Source of the DNA: Bacteroidota bacterium | Lineage (GTDB): Bacteria > Bacteroidota > Bacteroidia > Bacteroidales > Porphyromonadaceae | Reading direction: 5' to 3' | Length of the DNA stretch: 64,000 bases | Assembly: GCA_023395395.1 (NCBI GenBank) | Contig: JAEWZH010000003.1 | Location: 62,001 to 126,000 of the forward strand | Shown here: in pieces, positions 44,123 to 53,292 of the stretch | How the letters are laid out: every line of letters starts with the position of its first letter | Numbering within the stretch: the first letter of the stretch is position 1 | Position numbers and translations under genes: made by a program | The notes under the pieces: generated by a model | The model's database searches: none | Seen by the model: the letters and a program-made list of their open reading frames with translations, nothing else | Told to the model about the DNA's origin: nothing

Positions 44123-44680
44123 TCATAAACTCCAATGGTAGTCTCCCTCATCATCATCTGCCCCAGCAAGATGGACAATAGCAGTAGTTGCTCCAAAGGT
44201 AATCACATCACCATTAGAGAGGCGACGTCGTTCCCCTTTACCAATCTCTCCTCCATTGACAAAAGTTCCTGTCATGCTGTCATTATCCATCACCTCCAGC
44301 TTACCTTTTTTCCCTAGGATAAAATAAGCATGCTGGCGATCAATACTGGGGTCAGCGGTCAGCACTTGCAATTGAGCAGTGCTCTTGGGATTGAAACGAC
44401 CAAACAAACTCTTTCCCTCGGGGACTTGTATATTCTGCGGCTTGGTAAACTCCGTCTCTATCACCTCCAGATAGGTAGTGTCTTGATTAAATTGAGTTGC
44501 CTCAATACTCACAGACCTTACCCCTCGCTCTCGATGTTGGAGAGCCTCAGCAGCAGTTCGATAGACCGCAATAGGTCGCTTGCACTCATCACAAACAATC
44601 CGTAGACTACCATCCCTATCCTTAGACTTAGGGAGGCTCAATATCGCCCCACAATAAGGGCAAGTAACTTCACATTCCAT
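44123..44680 (-). CDS. FHA-domain protein with an N-terminal zinc ribbon
   Basis: The 185-residue soluble protein opens with a likely zinc ribbon, CPYCGA and IVCDECKRP (four cysteines within about 40 residues). An FHA domain follows at about 85-175 with LFGRFNPKSTAQL, SIDRQHAYFIL and NDSMTGTFVNGGEIGKGERRRLSNGDVITFG. FHA domains bind phosphothreonine peptides. The start at 44680 (MECEVTCPYC) avoids overlap with radC, whose stop is 14 bases upstream. No kinase gene is nearby. Confidence 0.85.
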   Translation of the reverse strand: MECEVTCPYCGAILSLPKSKDRDGSLRIVCDECKRPIAVYRTAAEALQHRERGVRSVSIEATQFNQDTTYLEVIETEFTKPQNIQVPEGKSLFGRFNPKSTAQLQVLTADPSIDRQHAYFILGKKGKLEVMDNDSMTGTFVNGGEIGKGERRRLSNGDVITFGATTAIVHLAGADDDEGDYHWSL

Positions 44681-44694
44681 AAAATCGCACTCTT

Positions 44695-45441
44695 CTACAG
44701 CCAACCCTCAAAACGACCATTATTGAAGTAGCTATAATATCCATTGTCGGTAAAGATAAGATGATCTAGAAGGTTAATCCCTACCATTCTACACGCCTTG
44801 TACAGTCGCTCAGTAAGATCATCGTCGTCCCTACTCGGTTCTAATCCTCCTCCAGGATGATTATGCACCAAGGCCATCGCTGGCTGTCCCATACGCAGTG
44901 CCGTGCGAAGAATTACCCTCAAGTCGGCAGTAGAGGACGATATACCTCCCACGGCGATACGTACCTTAGCTCTTGTCATCCCCTGCTGATCAAGTAAAAT
45001 GAGCCAAAGCTCCTCATGGGGGAGGTCATAAAGCTCAGGGAAGATGTAATTATAAATCTTATCGCTGTTATCTAACCGCTTACGTTCACTCTCGACCTCC
45101 TGCTTGTCGGCTCTCATGCGATAACCTATCTCAAGGCAAGAGATGATATTAGCGATCTTTGCCGGGCCTAGTCCCTTTACCGCTACCTCAAGACCGCTAG
45201 TGAGCATACCATATAGGTTGTACAAATTGTGATCTGCTTGCTCCAGTATCTGATGTGCCATCTCCAAAGCATTAGCACCTACCCTCCCAGTCCCTATCTG
45301 TATCGCCAAAAGCTCCGTCTTGGTAAGCGATCGAGCACCACTAGTCAGGAGCTTTTCTCGAGGGCGCTCTGACTCTTGAATGTCGGTCATCCTTATGCTA
45401 TCCAATGGATAGCCATTTCCCTCCGTCATCTCAGTCGACAT
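44695..45441 (-). CDS. radC: RadC family JAB-domain protein
   Basis: The 248-residue protein has the RadC layout: a helix-hairpin-helix-like N-terminal part (SGARSLTKTELLAIQIGTG, GLGPAKIANI) and a JAB/MPN metal domain with ALVHNHPGGGLEPSRDD and a preceding RTALRMGQPA. RadC proteins were once linked to DNA repair, but the function is not settled. The start may be at 45441, overlapping manC by 11 bases, or at 45390 (MTDIQESERPREKLL), which resembles the E. coli N-terminus. Confidence 0.92.
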   Translation of the reverse strand: MSTEMTEGNGYPLDSIRMTDIQESERPREKLLTSGARSLTKTELLAIQIGTGRVGANALEMAHQILEQADHNLYNLYGMLTSGLEVAVKGLGPAKIANIISCLEIGYRMRADKQEVESERKRLDNSDKIYNYIFPELYDLPHEELWLILLDQQGMTRAKVRIAVGGISSSTADLRVILRTALRMGQPAMALVHNHPGGGLEPSRDDDDLTERLYKACRMVGINLLDHLIFTDNGYYSYFNNGRFEGWL

Positions 45442-46552
45442 AGTGATCCCCTAGGCTCTGCGCCTCAGGTACTACCTGACGAAGTTTACTCTCCTCGCCT
45501 CTACGGCATACGAGCAAGACATCGTCCTTCTCCACCACTAGTAAGTCTCGAATACCTTGTAGCACTACCAGCTTATTAGGATTGTCCATCACCACTAGAT
45601 TCCCTTGGCTATCGTTGTATATGTGCTTATGTTCACCCACAGTGGCATTGGCATTAGCGTCCTTCTCCGTCAATCTATAGGTCGAAGACCAAGTACCCAC
45701 ATCACTCCATCCCATATCAGCGGTAATCATCACCACCCTCTGCGATTTCTCCATCACCGCATAGTCAAAAGATATATTGGGGCAATAAGGGAAAGTTTCC
45801 TTCACGAAATCGTACTCCTCAGATGTCCCCCATACCTCAGGTTTAGCATAGAGTCGTTCAGCAATCTCCTTGGCATGCTCCTCTACCTCCTCTATGACCA
45901 CTTGGCTCTTTGCAACGAAAATACCAGCATTCCAGTAGAATTCGCCACTATCCACCAACACCTTAGCCATCTCTGCATTAGGCTTCTCAATGAAGGTCTT
46001 TACAGGATGACAACTCCCCTCCTCTAATGCGCAATCATATTGTCGCTCGGTCAGAGCTTGGATATATCCGTAGCCCACTTCAGGGTAAGTCGGTTTGATG
46101 CCAATCGTCACAATCATACTATTCTGAAGCGCATAGCACCAAGCCTGCTGCACCCGCTCACAGAAGACCGCTTCGTCCGTCACCAGATGATCGGATGGTG
46201 TAATCGCTATCACCGCTTCTGGATTGCGTGCATAGAGATGCCTTGCCACACTAGCTATAGTACAAGCTGTATTACGAGAGTTGGGCTCACAGAGGATATT
46301 TTGTTCTGGAAGATCCGGTAATTGTTGTCGTACGATGTCTCGGTAAATCTCGTTTGTTGATACCAAGACGCGCTCCATAGGCAACATCTTCTCAAACCTC
46401 CTCACAGTCATCTGCAAAAGGCTTCTTCCAGAATTAAAAAAATCCAAAAACTGCTTGGGATAGCTTCTCCTACTATAAGGCCAAAACCTACGGCCCACAC
46501 CGCCTGCCAATATCACGCAATAGAGATTATCTGTCTGAGCCATACTTCTCAT
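45431..46552 (-). CDS. manC: Mannose-1-phosphate guanylyltransferase
   Basis: ManC joins mannose-1-phosphate to GTP, giving GDP-mannose for polysaccharides. The 373 residues from the ATG at 46552 (or 370 from 46543) start QTDNLYCVILAGGVGRRFWPYSR, with the nucleotide loop GGVGRRFWP. AITPSDHLVTDE and FIEKPNAEMA are family motifs, and a long beta-helix-like C-terminus follows. The ORF extends to 46654, but that stretch contains the promoter. It precedes radC, whose frame overlaps its end. The isomerase/guanylyltransferase fused form is not seen; this is the guanylyltransferase alone. Confidence 0.9.
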   Translation of the reverse strand: MRSMAQTDNLYCVILAGGVGRRFWPYSRRSYPKQFLDFFNSGRSLLQMTVRRFEKMLPMERVLVSTNEIYRDIVRQQLPDLPEQNILCEPNSRNTACTIASVARHLYARNPEAVIAITPSDHLVTDEAVFCERVQQAWCYALQNSMIVTIGIKPTYPEVGYGYIQALTERQYDCALEEGSCHPVKTFIEKPNAEMAKVLVDSGEFYWNAGIFVAKSQVVIEEVEEHAKEIAERLYAKPEVWGTSEEYDFVKETFPYCPNISFDYAVMEKSQRVVMITADMGWSDVGTWSSTYRLTEKDANANATVGEHKHIYNDSQGNLVVMDNPNKLVVLQGIRDLLVVEKDDVLLVCRRGEESKLRQVVPEAQSLGDHYVD

Positions 46553-46607
46553 CGTCAATAGGTCAATTAGGACATCAATGGGGCTGCTCCCCCCTTGCCC
46601 ACACTTA

Positions 46608-46644
46608 CAAAGATACCATTTATCACCAATAATTCCTACATTTG
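46608..46644. promoter_or_regulatory. Divergent -7 elements for manC and the PAS gene
   Basis: On the minus strand TATCTTTG (46615-46608) is a -7 element for manC, 56 bases before its ATG. On the plus strand TACATTTG (46637-46644) serves the PAS gene, 26 bases before its ATG. The two genes therefore share a short divergent control region of under 120 bp. Confidence 0.5.
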
Positions 46645-46670
46645 TACTACACATTTATACATAATATCGT

Positions 46671-47012
46671 ATGATACCATATTTTGAAGAAGCAGATATC
46701 GCCATCACGATATGCGACAAAGAGGGCAAAATTATTGAGATGAACGGGCAGTCACGAGAGGTCAATCTAAAGCCTGGACAGTCGCTCATAGGCGCTAATG
46801 TACTCGATTGCCACCCCGAACCTGCACGCTCCCTACTCCAGCATCTGATGGAAACCGAAGAGAAACACGTGTATACTATTACCAAAGGAGAGCGTCGCAA
46901 ACTCATTTACCAGATCCCTTGGTACAAAGATGGCGTCTATGCAGGCTTCATCGAGCTCTCAATGGTCATTCCCAATGAAATGCCACACTACATACGCCAA
47001 CCCAAGAAATAG
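46671..47012 (+). CDS. PAS-domain protein
   Basis: The 113-residue soluble protein is a single PAS-like sensor domain. It starts EEADIAITICDKEGKIIEMNGQS and continues LIGANVLDCHPEPARSLLQHLMETEEKHVYTI. PAS domains bind small ligands or haem or make protein contacts, but no output domain is attached. It is divergent from manC with a TACATTTG -7 element upstream at 46637-46644. Confidence 0.75.
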   Translation: MIPYFEEADIAITICDKEGKIIEMNGQSREVNLKPGQSLIGANVLDCHPEPARSLLQHLMETEEKHVYTITKGERRKLIYQIPWYKDGVYAGFIELSMVIPNEMPHYIRQPKK

Positions 47013-47222
47013 ATTTCTTGAGAAGTAACTTTGAAGCTATAGCTCCCCAAAGATTATTCTATAGATGAGGTGTACGCGAAGGAATAATTTTACTTATTCC
47101 TAGGGATAGATCTTGCTTATCTACCGCACGGTAATTGGTCTAAATTTGTGGCGTATTTTCCTCTCAATAGGCTCAGTCCGACACTCCTATCAATGGAATT
47201 TGGCAATTCCCTACAAAAAAAC

Positions 47223-47262
47223 AAATAATGGGCACACATCTAGTGATGTATGCCCATTATTT
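47223..47262 (-). terminator. Hairpin after rpmH
   Basis: Arms 47223-47240 and 47245-47262 pair over 18 positions with one G-U or C-A position depending on strand, around a TAGT loop. On the minus strand the mismatched position is a G-U pair. It lies 26 bases beyond the rpmH stop. It would also end any plus-strand RNA arriving from 47141. Confidence 0.75.
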
Positions 47263-47288
47263 AGATAATCCCCCTATGTGCCTACCTC

Positions 47289-47429
47289 TTAAGCAGATAC
47301 AGTAAGCCTCTTACGTCCCCTAGCGCGGCGAGCTGCAAGTACACGTCTACCATTGGCAGTAGCCATACGAGCGCGGAAGCCATGCTTATTTACCTTTTTC
47401 CTTACCGAAGGTTGATATGTCCTCTTCAT
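47289..47429 (-). CDS. rpmH: 50S ribosomal protein L34
   Basis: The 46-residue protein translates as MKRTYQPSVRKKVNKHGFRA at the start and continues RMATANGRRVLAARRARGRK, the L34 sequence, ending RLTVSA. It is a structural protein of the large ribosomal subunit. It stands alone: rnpA, usually its neighbour, does not follow within the visible 260 bases downstream. A hairpin at 47223-47262 ends the transcript. Confidence 0.97.
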   Translation of the reverse strand: MKRTYQPSVRKKVNKHGFRARMATANGRRVLAARRARGRKRLTVSA

Positions 47430-47538
47430 TACTCTATCCTTTAATAACTTATATATTTCTCAAAACGTGGGGCAAAGGTACACAAAAATTTCCAACTACC
47501 CAAACCATTGGAAGCTGTTACTCCATAAATACACCGGA

Positions 47539-48432
47539 CTAAAATACCGAGAAGCTGACGTAGCGCTTAGGGTTTTTCTGAATATCCTTTAGTAGGCTAT
47601 CGGCAGAGTGCACCGCAGCGTCCAGCTTCTGATAGAGCCCCTTGTCATTGAGAAGTAGACCGAGACTACTATCTTCTTTTGCCAATTGTCCCGAGAGCTT
47701 CCTAAGGTCAGTCACTACTTGAGTAAAGTCTGCAAGCGTCTTCTCAAAATCAGCTCCAGCTACCTGACCAGCAACATCTTGGATAGACTGTGTAGAGCGC
47801 TCTACATTTCCTAATATCGCTGGCACTTGGTGATCCATCATATGATTAAGTTTCATTGAAGATCCTTGAAGTGCGCTTGTCGTAGCATTGAGCTGTGCAA
47901 GGGTCTTTGGAATATCAGGATTATTGACCAATCCACCTACGCTGCCCACAAGGGTATCGAGGGAGAGGATGGCAGCATTGAGGTTAGGGATAAGCTCTTC
48001 TGTCAGTTTCGCCATCATATCTGTGGATTGTTCGCCCCTGATAGTATCATTCTTGGAGAGATAATCATTAATCTCCTCAGGCAATAGGAGGGTAATCGAC
48101 CCTCCTCCAAGAGGGTTATTTTTGATAAGCAACTTAGAACCACGAGGAATCTTGAGCGAGGAGTTGAGCGCCAGTTCTACTACAGCACCATTAAAACCTC
48201 TATAGTCAAAGTCTATTTTGCGGACGTTGCCCACACGATAACCATTGACAAATACCTTAGTAGATCTATCTAGCCCTTGGACGTTGTCAAAGGTGGCATA
48301 GTAAGTCACACTTTTGCTGAAGACATGTATCCCTTTGAGGTAATTAAAGCCGAAGTAAAACATCAGCAACGTAACGATAGCCGTAATGCCTATCAATATA
48401 GTTTTTTGCCTATGATTAAAGCTATTATTCAT
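47539..48432 (-). CDS. MCE/MlaD-family protein
   Basis: The 297-residue protein has one N-terminal transmembrane helix (KTILIGITAIVTLLMFYFGF) and an MCE domain at about 35-120 (VTYYATFDNVQGLDRSTKVFVNGYRVGNVRKI), followed by a long helical and coiled region. MCE proteins carry lipids between the two membranes, as in the Mla system, together with an ABC permease and ATPase that are not seen here. The start at 48432 is chosen because a TAAGTTTG -7-like element lies just upstream, within the longer frame. Confidence 0.82.
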   Translation of the reverse strand: MNNSFNHRQKTILIGITAIVTLLMFYFGFNYLKGIHVFSKSVTYYATFDNVQGLDRSTKVFVNGYRVGNVRKIDFDYRGFNGAVVELALNSSLKIPRGSKLLIKNNPLGGGSITLLLPEEINDYLSKNDTIRGEQSTDMMAKLTEELIPNLNAAILSLDTLVGSVGGLVNNPDIPKTLAQLNATTSALQGSSMKLNHMMDHQVPAILGNVERSTQSIQDVAGQVAGADFEKTLADFTQVVTDLRKLSGQLAKEDSSLGLLLNDKGLYQKLDAAVHSADSLLKDIQKNPKRYVSFSVF

Positions 48433-48518
48433 ATAATTATTGTAATGCAATGTACGGGCAAACTTACAAAAAAGTAAATACATCTGCGGGATCGAAGTAG
48501 GAAAAACCCATAAATAAA

Positions 48519-48548
48519 AGAGGCTACGCAATGGTCTGCGTAGCCTCT
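48519..48548 (-). terminator. Terminator after the 48555-48992 gene
   Basis: AGAGGCTACGCA (48519-48530) and TGCGTAGCCTCT (48537-48548) form a perfect 12-bp stem with a six-base loop and a T-rich exit on the minus strand. The stem core resembles the one after mutL at 56291-56340. Confidence 0.8.
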
Positions 48549-48554
48549 CTTCAT

Positions 48555-48992
48555 TTATAGAGTACTGCTTGTATACGTCTTATACTCTTCGTCGTATCCT
48601 CCTTTGAAGGTGTGTTGCTCTGTGCTAATCACCTTACCGTTGCGCCTCTCAGTAAACTTCCATGTACCACCCGAACTAAATTTTAGGACATCCACCCTGA
48701 CGCTAAATTTGCGTGCTTGTTTGGTCGTAATACGAAAAACTTGGTGTTTACTATTTGTAATCTCCCTATAAAAGTGACCTGACTTGTCGTTGCTCTCTGC
48801 GCCATCAAGCAGTGGCGTAGAGCCATCAGAGGTCGGAGAGAAAATCAAGTGAACATCGCCACTGGGTGCTGAGACCTCAAAGGAATACTCATAATCATTC
48901 TGAGATCCCTGCTTAGGCAAATCGCCATTACTGCAACTTTGCATGGTAATAGCAAGAAGGGTCACCATTGCCCCTAAAAACATCTTTATCAT
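48555..48992 (-). CDS. Small putative lipoprotein, unknown function
   Basis: The 145-residue protein has a lipoprotein signal (MVTLLAITMQSC, Cys20) and a mature part of about 125 residues that looks beta-rich (YEYSFEVSAPSGDVHLIF, FRITTKQARKFSVRVDVL). No known domain is recognised. ATG at 48992 or at 48983 may be used. It ends close to a strong hairpin on its own strand. Its neighbours suggest nothing about its job. Confidence 0.65.
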   Translation of the reverse strand: MIKMFLGAMVTLLAITMQSCSNGDLPKQGSQNDYEYSFEVSAPSGDVHLIFSPTSDGSTPLLDGAESNDKSGHFYREITNSKHQVFRITTKQARKFSVRVDVLKFSSGGTWKFTERRNGKVISTEQHTFKGGYDEEYKTYTSSTL

Positions 48993-49102
48993 TTCGATAC
49001 AATCTATTAGTTGTTAAATGAGCCACAAAGATAGCATTTCAACGCCATCTGACTATAGAATGAATGTTAAAATATAATTGTGAGAAATATACCAAACAAT
49101 AA

Positions 49103-49140
49103 ATAAGTGGCTATACAGTCAGCACTGTATAACCACTTAT
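49103..49140 (-). terminator. Terminator after the C69 peptidase gene
   Basis: ATAAGTGGCTATACAGT (49103-49119) pairs with ACTGTATAACCACTTAT (49124-49140) over 17 positions with one G-U or C-A position. The stem is 19 bases beyond the peptidase stop. Confidence 0.8.
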
Positions 49141-49159
49141 CATGTTGGTTATTAATCTA

Positions 49160-50824
49160 CTACTTGGTTGCAGGCACCTTGAGGTGTTCTACATTATCAC
49201 CCTCTGCCACCTGTCGGTAGTATTGCTCGCTATAGCCGGGCTGGGCTGGGAAGACGACAAGACCATTCTCCTCGACAAACCTACCATTCTTTTCCAGCTT
49301 AATATTACCGTCGATGTACTTCACCATCAGGTATTCCCCCAGCTTTTTCCAATCAGCTGTCGACTGGTCAGCGATGTTGCAAGAGTAATTGGTGAGAAAC
49401 TCCACTGCGGCAGCTTCCCCCTGAGTCTTAGCAATCTCTATAGCCTGCTTCTCGACTACTGGTCGCATAGAATGCCACTGTCCCTCAATTCTCTGTTGCT
49501 CTTTGCGGATGTCTTGAATCATATAGCTGTACTTACCATACGCCATATTGGCCACCCAGTTGTGCATCCAGAAAGCTGAAGTCCATGAGAACTTCGTCAT
49601 CGAGCCATTCTCTTCGCTGAAGCTCCATGGCACCCGGGTCATCGAGGCATACATCGGTTTGAAGAGCGTCATATCTGCATCATCAGCGCCAAACCACAGG
49701 ATACCTCCAACATAGTCAGGAAGATCCTTACGGAGCTGAGCCACAAGCACGAAACCGGTCTGCTGGGTAGCAATGGCTCGTTCATTGACGTAGGTCTGAC
49801 CATCCACCTCAAAATTCATCGGTCTCCAGCGATAAGGTACCTTGTAAGGCCCTGCTCCAGGATCCTTGGTCATATCCATTGGCGTATCTTCGTAGTGGTC
49901 ACGCATCATGTTTTGGACATCGGCAAGCGATAGCTTTCGATTAGGAATCACATATAGCGGCATAGGTTCGGCATCAGGTTCGTAGCCCATGACTAGAGGG
50001 AGGTACTTATCCATACCATCTGCAAAGCGATTAAAGAAAGCCCACACCCGTGCCTCACAACCACGAAGACCGCTGAAGTCGTATGGATTGTATGCTTTCT
50101 GGAAGCTAAAGTCAGCATCCGTACCCTTGTAGAGACCTTTTTTGCGAGCAAAGTCCACTACATCAGGGCTATACATGCAATTCTCCTTGTCATTGAATGG
50201 TATCTTCTGAATACGAGCCTGATTGGCGTGGCCAGAGATGGCATTATCTGGGATTCGGATGGCTACCCATACAGCACCCTTTTCGCCTGCCCCTTTGCCA
50301 ATCATCTCCATAATCCACACCTCATTTTTGTCGGCGATGGTGAAGGATTCGCCACTACTCTTGTAGCCGTAGGTATCTACTAGCCCTGTCATCACCTTGA
50401 TGGCTTCACGAGCACTCGCAGAGCGTTGAAGAGCTATGTAAATGAGGCTACCATAGTCCATCAGACCTTCCGTCTTCTGGCAGACATCACATCCACCCCA
50501 AGTACTTTCTGTGATGGCAACCTGCTTCTCATTCATATTGCCCACGACATTGTAGGTGTGCCCTACTTGAGTAATCTTGCCGGAGTAAAGACCAGTGTCC
50601 CACTCAGTCACATCGAGCATAGCCCCTGCTGTCCATGTAGCAGCAGGCCAGTGATATAGGGCTCCATAGAGGGTGTGGCTATCAGCTGCGTAGCTGATAA
50701 AGATGCTTCCATCGGTAGATGCCTTAGGGCCTACAATCAGATCCGAACAAGCATCAGCGGTGACGCCCGCTCCTATAGCAGTAACACCAAGAGTGAGTGC
50801 TACCTTCCAAAGAGTTTTCTTCAT
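49160..50824 (-). CDS. C69-family dipeptidase
   Basis: The 554-residue secreted peptidase has a signal peptide (KVALTLGVTAIGAGVTADA) and then Cys26, which would be the N-terminal nucleophile of the mature enzyme (ACSDLIVGPKASTDGS). Later stretches such as GVKGAEKGAVWVAI-like GAGEKGAVWVAIRIP and ISGHANQARI fit the C69 (PepD-like, Ntn-hydrolase) family. It cleaves dipeptides, a typical activity of peptide-fermenting bacteria. The start is the ATG at 50824. It follows the thiamine receptor gene by 84 bases and may share its transcript. Confidence 0.85.
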   Translation of the reverse strand: MKKTLWKVALTLGVTAIGAGVTADACSDLIVGPKASTDGSIFISYAADSHTLYGALYHWPAATWTAGAMLDVTEWDTGLYSGKITQVGHTYNVVGNMNEKQVAITESTWGGCDVCQKTEGLMDYGSLIYIALQRSASAREAIKVMTGLVDTYGYKSSGESFTIADKNEVWIMEMIGKGAGEKGAVWVAIRIPDNAISGHANQARIQKIPFNDKENCMYSPDVVDFARKKGLYKGTDADFSFQKAYNPYDFSGLRGCEARVWAFFNRFADGMDKYLPLVMGYEPDAEPMPLYVIPNRKLSLADVQNMMRDHYEDTPMDMTKDPGAGPYKVPYRWRPMNFEVDGQTYVNERAIATQQTGFVLVAQLRKDLPDYVGGILWFGADDADMTLFKPMYASMTRVPWSFSEENGSMTKFSWTSAFWMHNWVANMAYGKYSYMIQDIRKEQQRIEGQWHSMRPVVEKQAIEIAKTQGEAAAVEFLTNYSCNIADQSTADWKKLGEYLMVKYIDGNIKLEKNGRFVEENGLVVFPAQPGYSEQYYRQVAEGDNVEHLKVPATK

Positions 50825-50908
50825 CGTACGAAAGTTCATTTATTGTGTGTGCTATTAAAAACGACGTCAAGATAGCTAAAATCCAATATATAGGCAAGGA
50901 AATCACCC

Positions 50909-53161
50909 TCAAAATGTGAGTGTAGCCCCTGCAACAAAGTGAATAGGAGCTGCAGGATAATAACCCGTCCAAGCCTTGTGCTGTAACTTTCCTTCGACCA
51001 GCTCTGCATAGCCCTCCGACCAACCATTGGTCACATAGGCACTATTATATAGATTGAGGACCTGTAACTGCAGTGCCAGCTCTTGCCCATTATCGAAAGG
51101 AATAGCATAATTAGCCATAAATGAGCCTGTATAGTAGGCGGGTAGTGCGCGGCTCTCAAAGCCCGAATTGTCAAGGAATTGTTTGCCGACATAGACGCCG
51201 CTGAGTGCCAACGAAAGACGCTCCAAAGGCACCCAAGTGAAAGAGTGATTAAGCAACAACTCAGGGCTCAGAGCTAGAGGGGTATTGGTCAGCTGTGTCA
51301 CTTCGGGCTTCTCAGTAGTATAATTGTCTTCGATGAGGGTCAGCTCCAGTACTCTATTCCGAGAAATCGTACCATTGGCAGCTAAAATCAGTTGAGGGGT
51401 GATGACCCAATTGAAACCCAACTCCAGCCCCGCGCGGAAACTCTTGGGGACGTTCATGAGGAGCGGTTCGCCCACGTCACTCATCTTACCATTCTGCACC
51501 AGTTGGTTTTTGTAGTACATATAATAGAGGTTGGCAAATAGCGAGATATTACGATGGCTCCAGTCTCCTCCAAGCTCAATATCAAGCATGTACTCGGGCT
51601 GTGGCATGATCTGATTACCCTCTGCATCATACTGCCGACTCTCGGTGTAGACTTTACGATTAGGCTCCTTCCCTGCTGTGCTAGCCGACAGATATAGGTT
51701 GCTCTCGTGATTGGGTCGGAAGTGTAGCCCTATTTTGGGGAGGATAAAGTTATATGGCAACTTATAGTCAAGGATATCGAGCTTACCCTCGTGGTCGCTC
51801 CACTTATCCGTAGATCCCTTCATCACGGCATACACATGGCGATACATCACATCGGCGTAGAGCATCAGCCGGTCGGTGAGGTCTAGCTCGCCTTTGAGAT
51901 ATATGGCAGCATCTGTGCGGGTGGAGAAGTTGCGATAATACTCTTGGTTGGGCGTATAAACCACTGTCGGATCAGCGACATAAGGGAGCAGACCGAAGTG
52001 ATCACCCTTATAATGATTGGCAGAAATCCCGGCCGAAAGTCTCGCACCCTCGAGCGTGTAGCCCAAGTTGGCATTACCTCCGAAGAAGTGATTGTCCAAG
52101 TACTTCTCCCTGATAAGCGCATTTTTGCGTTTATCGGTAGCCGGTACCAACCCATATTCACGATACCTGCGCCCTGTACGATACTCATGGGTGTAGCCCT
52201 TGCCACGAGTATAGTGGAGGGTCACCTCGTATTTGAAGTTGTCCTCTGGGAAGCGACGGAATATGGCGTAGGTATGGCTCTGGTCGTAATTATCGGTATT
52301 ATTGTGGAATCGATGCTTCGTGGCGTCTGTCTCATCGGGATTGATCCAACCAGCGGAGTTGAACTTCCGTCCGAAGTGTTCCTCTTGCCAAGGCTCCAGT
52401 CCGTTCCACGCAATCCCCGTCTGCTGCACTCCACGGTGGTGGATGAGACGGAAATCAAACCTATCTGCCTCATACCGAGCTTGTGCGAAGTAGGAAAGCC
52501 CATTACCCCCTGAGCGGTCTACATACCCCTTACTCTGGATGTAAGAGAGGTATCCATTGAGGCTCCAGCCACTTCGTAGTTTGCCCGTCTCTAGGTTCAG
52601 CACATTACGATTGAGCCCAAAAGAGCCCCAGTATGTACCGATACTGCCACCTGACTTACGGTCAGGTGTAGCTGTCTGCATATCCATAGTAGCACCAAAA
52701 GCACCTGCACCAAATGATGATGCTCCCGCTCCACGAACCACTACAATATCCTGGAGGCGAGCACCGAAGTCGGGCATATTGGCCCAAAATACCGTCTGGC
52801 TCTCAGAGTCATTGACGGGGATACCATGGACCGTAATATTCACCCTCGTAGGATCGACCCCTCTGATAGAGAAGTAGGTGTAACCCCCAAATACCCCGCT
52901 CTCATTAGTAGTGACGAGCGAAGGTGTCCCCTGCAATAAAGATGGGATATCCCAAGCAGTGCTCTTCTTTTGAAGTGCTTTTACTTCTATCTTTTGTTTG
53001 GTGATTGGTGTGCGCTCTCCGGGACGAGTCCCGAGGATGACGAGCTCCTCCAAATCATGATCCATCTGTACCGGTTCCTGAGCATAGAGCACGATAGGAG
53101 CGCACATTATCGATAGGGTTATGAGCCCTCTTAGCCATTGTTTGGTAAAAGTCTTAGCCAT
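50909..53161 (-). CDS. TonB-dependent receptor, probably for thiamine (OMR1 type)
   Basis: The 750-residue outer-membrane receptor has a signal peptide (GLITLSIMCAPIVLYAQ), a TonB-box-like LEELVILGTRPG, a plug domain (about 45-165) with YTYFSIRGVDPTRVNITVHG and VRGAGASSFGAGAFGATM, and a 22-strand-type barrel. It ends IHFVAGATLTF with the terminal Phe. A TPP riboswitch lies upstream (53293-53378), so the ligand is very probably thiamine, matching the OMR1 receptors of Bacteroidota. The inner-membrane partner PnuT is encoded at 32923. The start is the ATG at 53161. Confidence 0.88.
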   Translation of the reverse strand: MAKTFTKQWLRGLITLSIMCAPIVLYAQEPVQMDHDLEELVILGTRPGERTPITKQKIEVKALQKKSTAWDIPSLLQGTPSLVTTNESGVFGGYTYFSIRGVDPTRVNITVHGIPVNDSESQTVFWANMPDFGARLQDIVVVRGAGASSFGAGAFGATMDMQTATPDRKSGGSIGTYWGSFGLNRNVLNLETGKLRSGWSLNGYLSYIQSKGYVDRSGGNGLSYFAQARYEADRFDFRLIHHRGVQQTGIAWNGLEPWQEEHFGRKFNSAGWINPDETDATKHRFHNNTDNYDQSHTYAIFRRFPEDNFKYEVTLHYTRGKGYTHEYRTGRRYREYGLVPATDKRKNALIREKYLDNHFFGGNANLGYTLEGARLSAGISANHYKGDHFGLLPYVADPTVVYTPNQEYYRNFSTRTDAAIYLKGELDLTDRLMLYADVMYRHVYAVMKGSTDKWSDHEGKLDILDYKLPYNFILPKIGLHFRPNHESNLYLSASTAGKEPNRKVYTESRQYDAEGNQIMPQPEYMLDIELGGDWSHRNISLFANLYYMYYKNQLVQNGKMSDVGEPLLMNVPKSFRAGLELGFNWVITPQLILAANGTISRNRVLELTLIEDNYTTEKPEVTQLTNTPLALSPELLLNHSFTWVPLERLSLALSGVYVGKQFLDNSGFESRALPAYYTGSFMANYAIPFDNGQELALQLQVLNLYNSAYVTNGWSEGYAELVEGKLQHKAWTGYYPAAPIHFVAGATLTF

Positions 53162-53292
53162 TGACATAATTTATTATCCATTTGATGATTCGTAAAGACA
53201 CCACACGAGATCTCTTGCGAATTGATATCTATGCTACTCAATAAATGGATAAGAAAAAAGATTAGTAGGACTCCGATCAACGGCTCCAACCA

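Noticed and set aside
47003..47020. Hairpin at the end of the PAS gene as a terminator
   Set aside because: The stem is only eight bp, AT-rich and lacks a U-run. It overlaps the stop codon.
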